Under the pieces are notes generated by a model, which was given only the letters and a program-made list of their open reading frames with translations, did not search any database and had not been told where the DNA came from. A stretch of 64,000 bases of DNA from Atrichornis clamosus (taxonomy: Eukaryota; Chordata; Aves; Passeriformes; Menuridae): positions 173,329 through 237,328 of the forward strand of contig WBMZ01002995.1 in NCBI GenBank assembly GCA_013400975.1, given 5' to 3'. The stretch's first letter is position 1. The number at the start of each line of letters is the position of its first letter. Made by a program: the position numbers and the translations under genes. Below, piece after piece: positions 63,751 through 64,000 of the stretch.

Positions 63751-64000
63751 TGTCTTAGTTTGGAAGACAGATATCTGCCAAGGAAGGCAGGAACCTTCCT
63801 GGAATGGAAGCGATTACCCCTTCCCCCCCAAATTATTGTAATTTTGAAAATTATGAGGCTTTTGAGCACAAACGAGGGGAAAGGAATAACAGTTCTTTAC
63901 TAAAATGTATATATATGACACAACAGAACAGACAACAAGAATAACAACAACAAAAACCAGTAACAGACTCCCCATCCATCACACAGTTTCCCCTGTGATG
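63751..64000. mobile_element. Second copy of the TGTCTTAG LTR, cut by window end
   Basis: The region starts TGTCTTAGTTTGGAAGACAG and shares long blocks with 44482 onward: AGATATCTGCCAAGG, TTTTGAAAATTAT, AAAGGAATAACAG, ACAACAACA, and CAGACTCCCC before TTTCCCCTGTG. It is about 80% similar by eye. Its remainder lies to the right of the window. Confidence 0.85.

Noticed and set aside
44482..64000. A single provirus bounded by the two TGTCTTAG LTRs
   Set aside because: The 19-kb spacing is too long. The interval contains ordinary AT-rich DNA, CR1 copies and another LTR, with no gag, pol or env similarity recognised.
1..64000. CRISPR arrays, operons, phage or toxin systems
   Set aside because: Nothing of the kind is visible. 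The window is vertebrate nuclear DNA with spliced genes.

Overview
The window looks like bird nuclear DNA, probably from a songbird. It has large AT-rich introns, many degenerate CR1 LINE fragments and several avian-type solo LTRs. It also carries vertebrate genes with standard GT-AG exons. There are no bacterial, phage, CRISPR, rRNA or tRNA signals. Species assignment is an inference from repeat style and gene content.

Layout. (1) 1-26,980, plus strand: the 3' two-thirds of an acyl-CoA dehydrogenase (ACAD) gene. Six coding exons (2862-2968, 8915-9082, 14452-14625, 19279-19440, 19582-19732, 26158-26248) join in frame to give the last 283 residues and the stop. The 5' exons lie left of the window. 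The protein has the second ACAD signature intact and places its likely catalytic glutamate as LCAD and IVD do. It is not one of the usual mammalian ACADs that I recognise. (2) 27,178-34,830, minus strand: a complete BET1 gene (ER-Golgi Qc-SNARE, 115 aa, four coding exons) with a CpG-island promoter at the right. The two genes converge, and their predicted poly(A) signals are only about 200 bp apart. (3) 34,850-64,000: no recognisable gene. This is AT-rich intergenic DNA with CR1 fragments (42.5, 47.9, 56.9 and 58.2-58.9 kb), LTRs (about 41.3-41.9, 44.5-45.3, 51.4-51.9 and 63.75 kb onward), a 99-bp ancient tandem duplication at 43.4 kb and a perfect 15-bp inverted repeat at 46.1 kb.

In mammals BET1 is followed on this side by a long gene-poor interval before COL1A2, so the empty right half fits conserved synteny (inference). 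The two genes are functionally unrelated: one is flavin-dependent acyl-CoA oxidation, the other is membrane fusion in the early secretory pathway. I found no previously undescribed multi-gene system. The most interesting items are the non-mammalian-type ACAD gene with one exon of sharply different base composition, the BET1 promoter architecture, and an LTR with a triple kappaB-like/CCAAT array.
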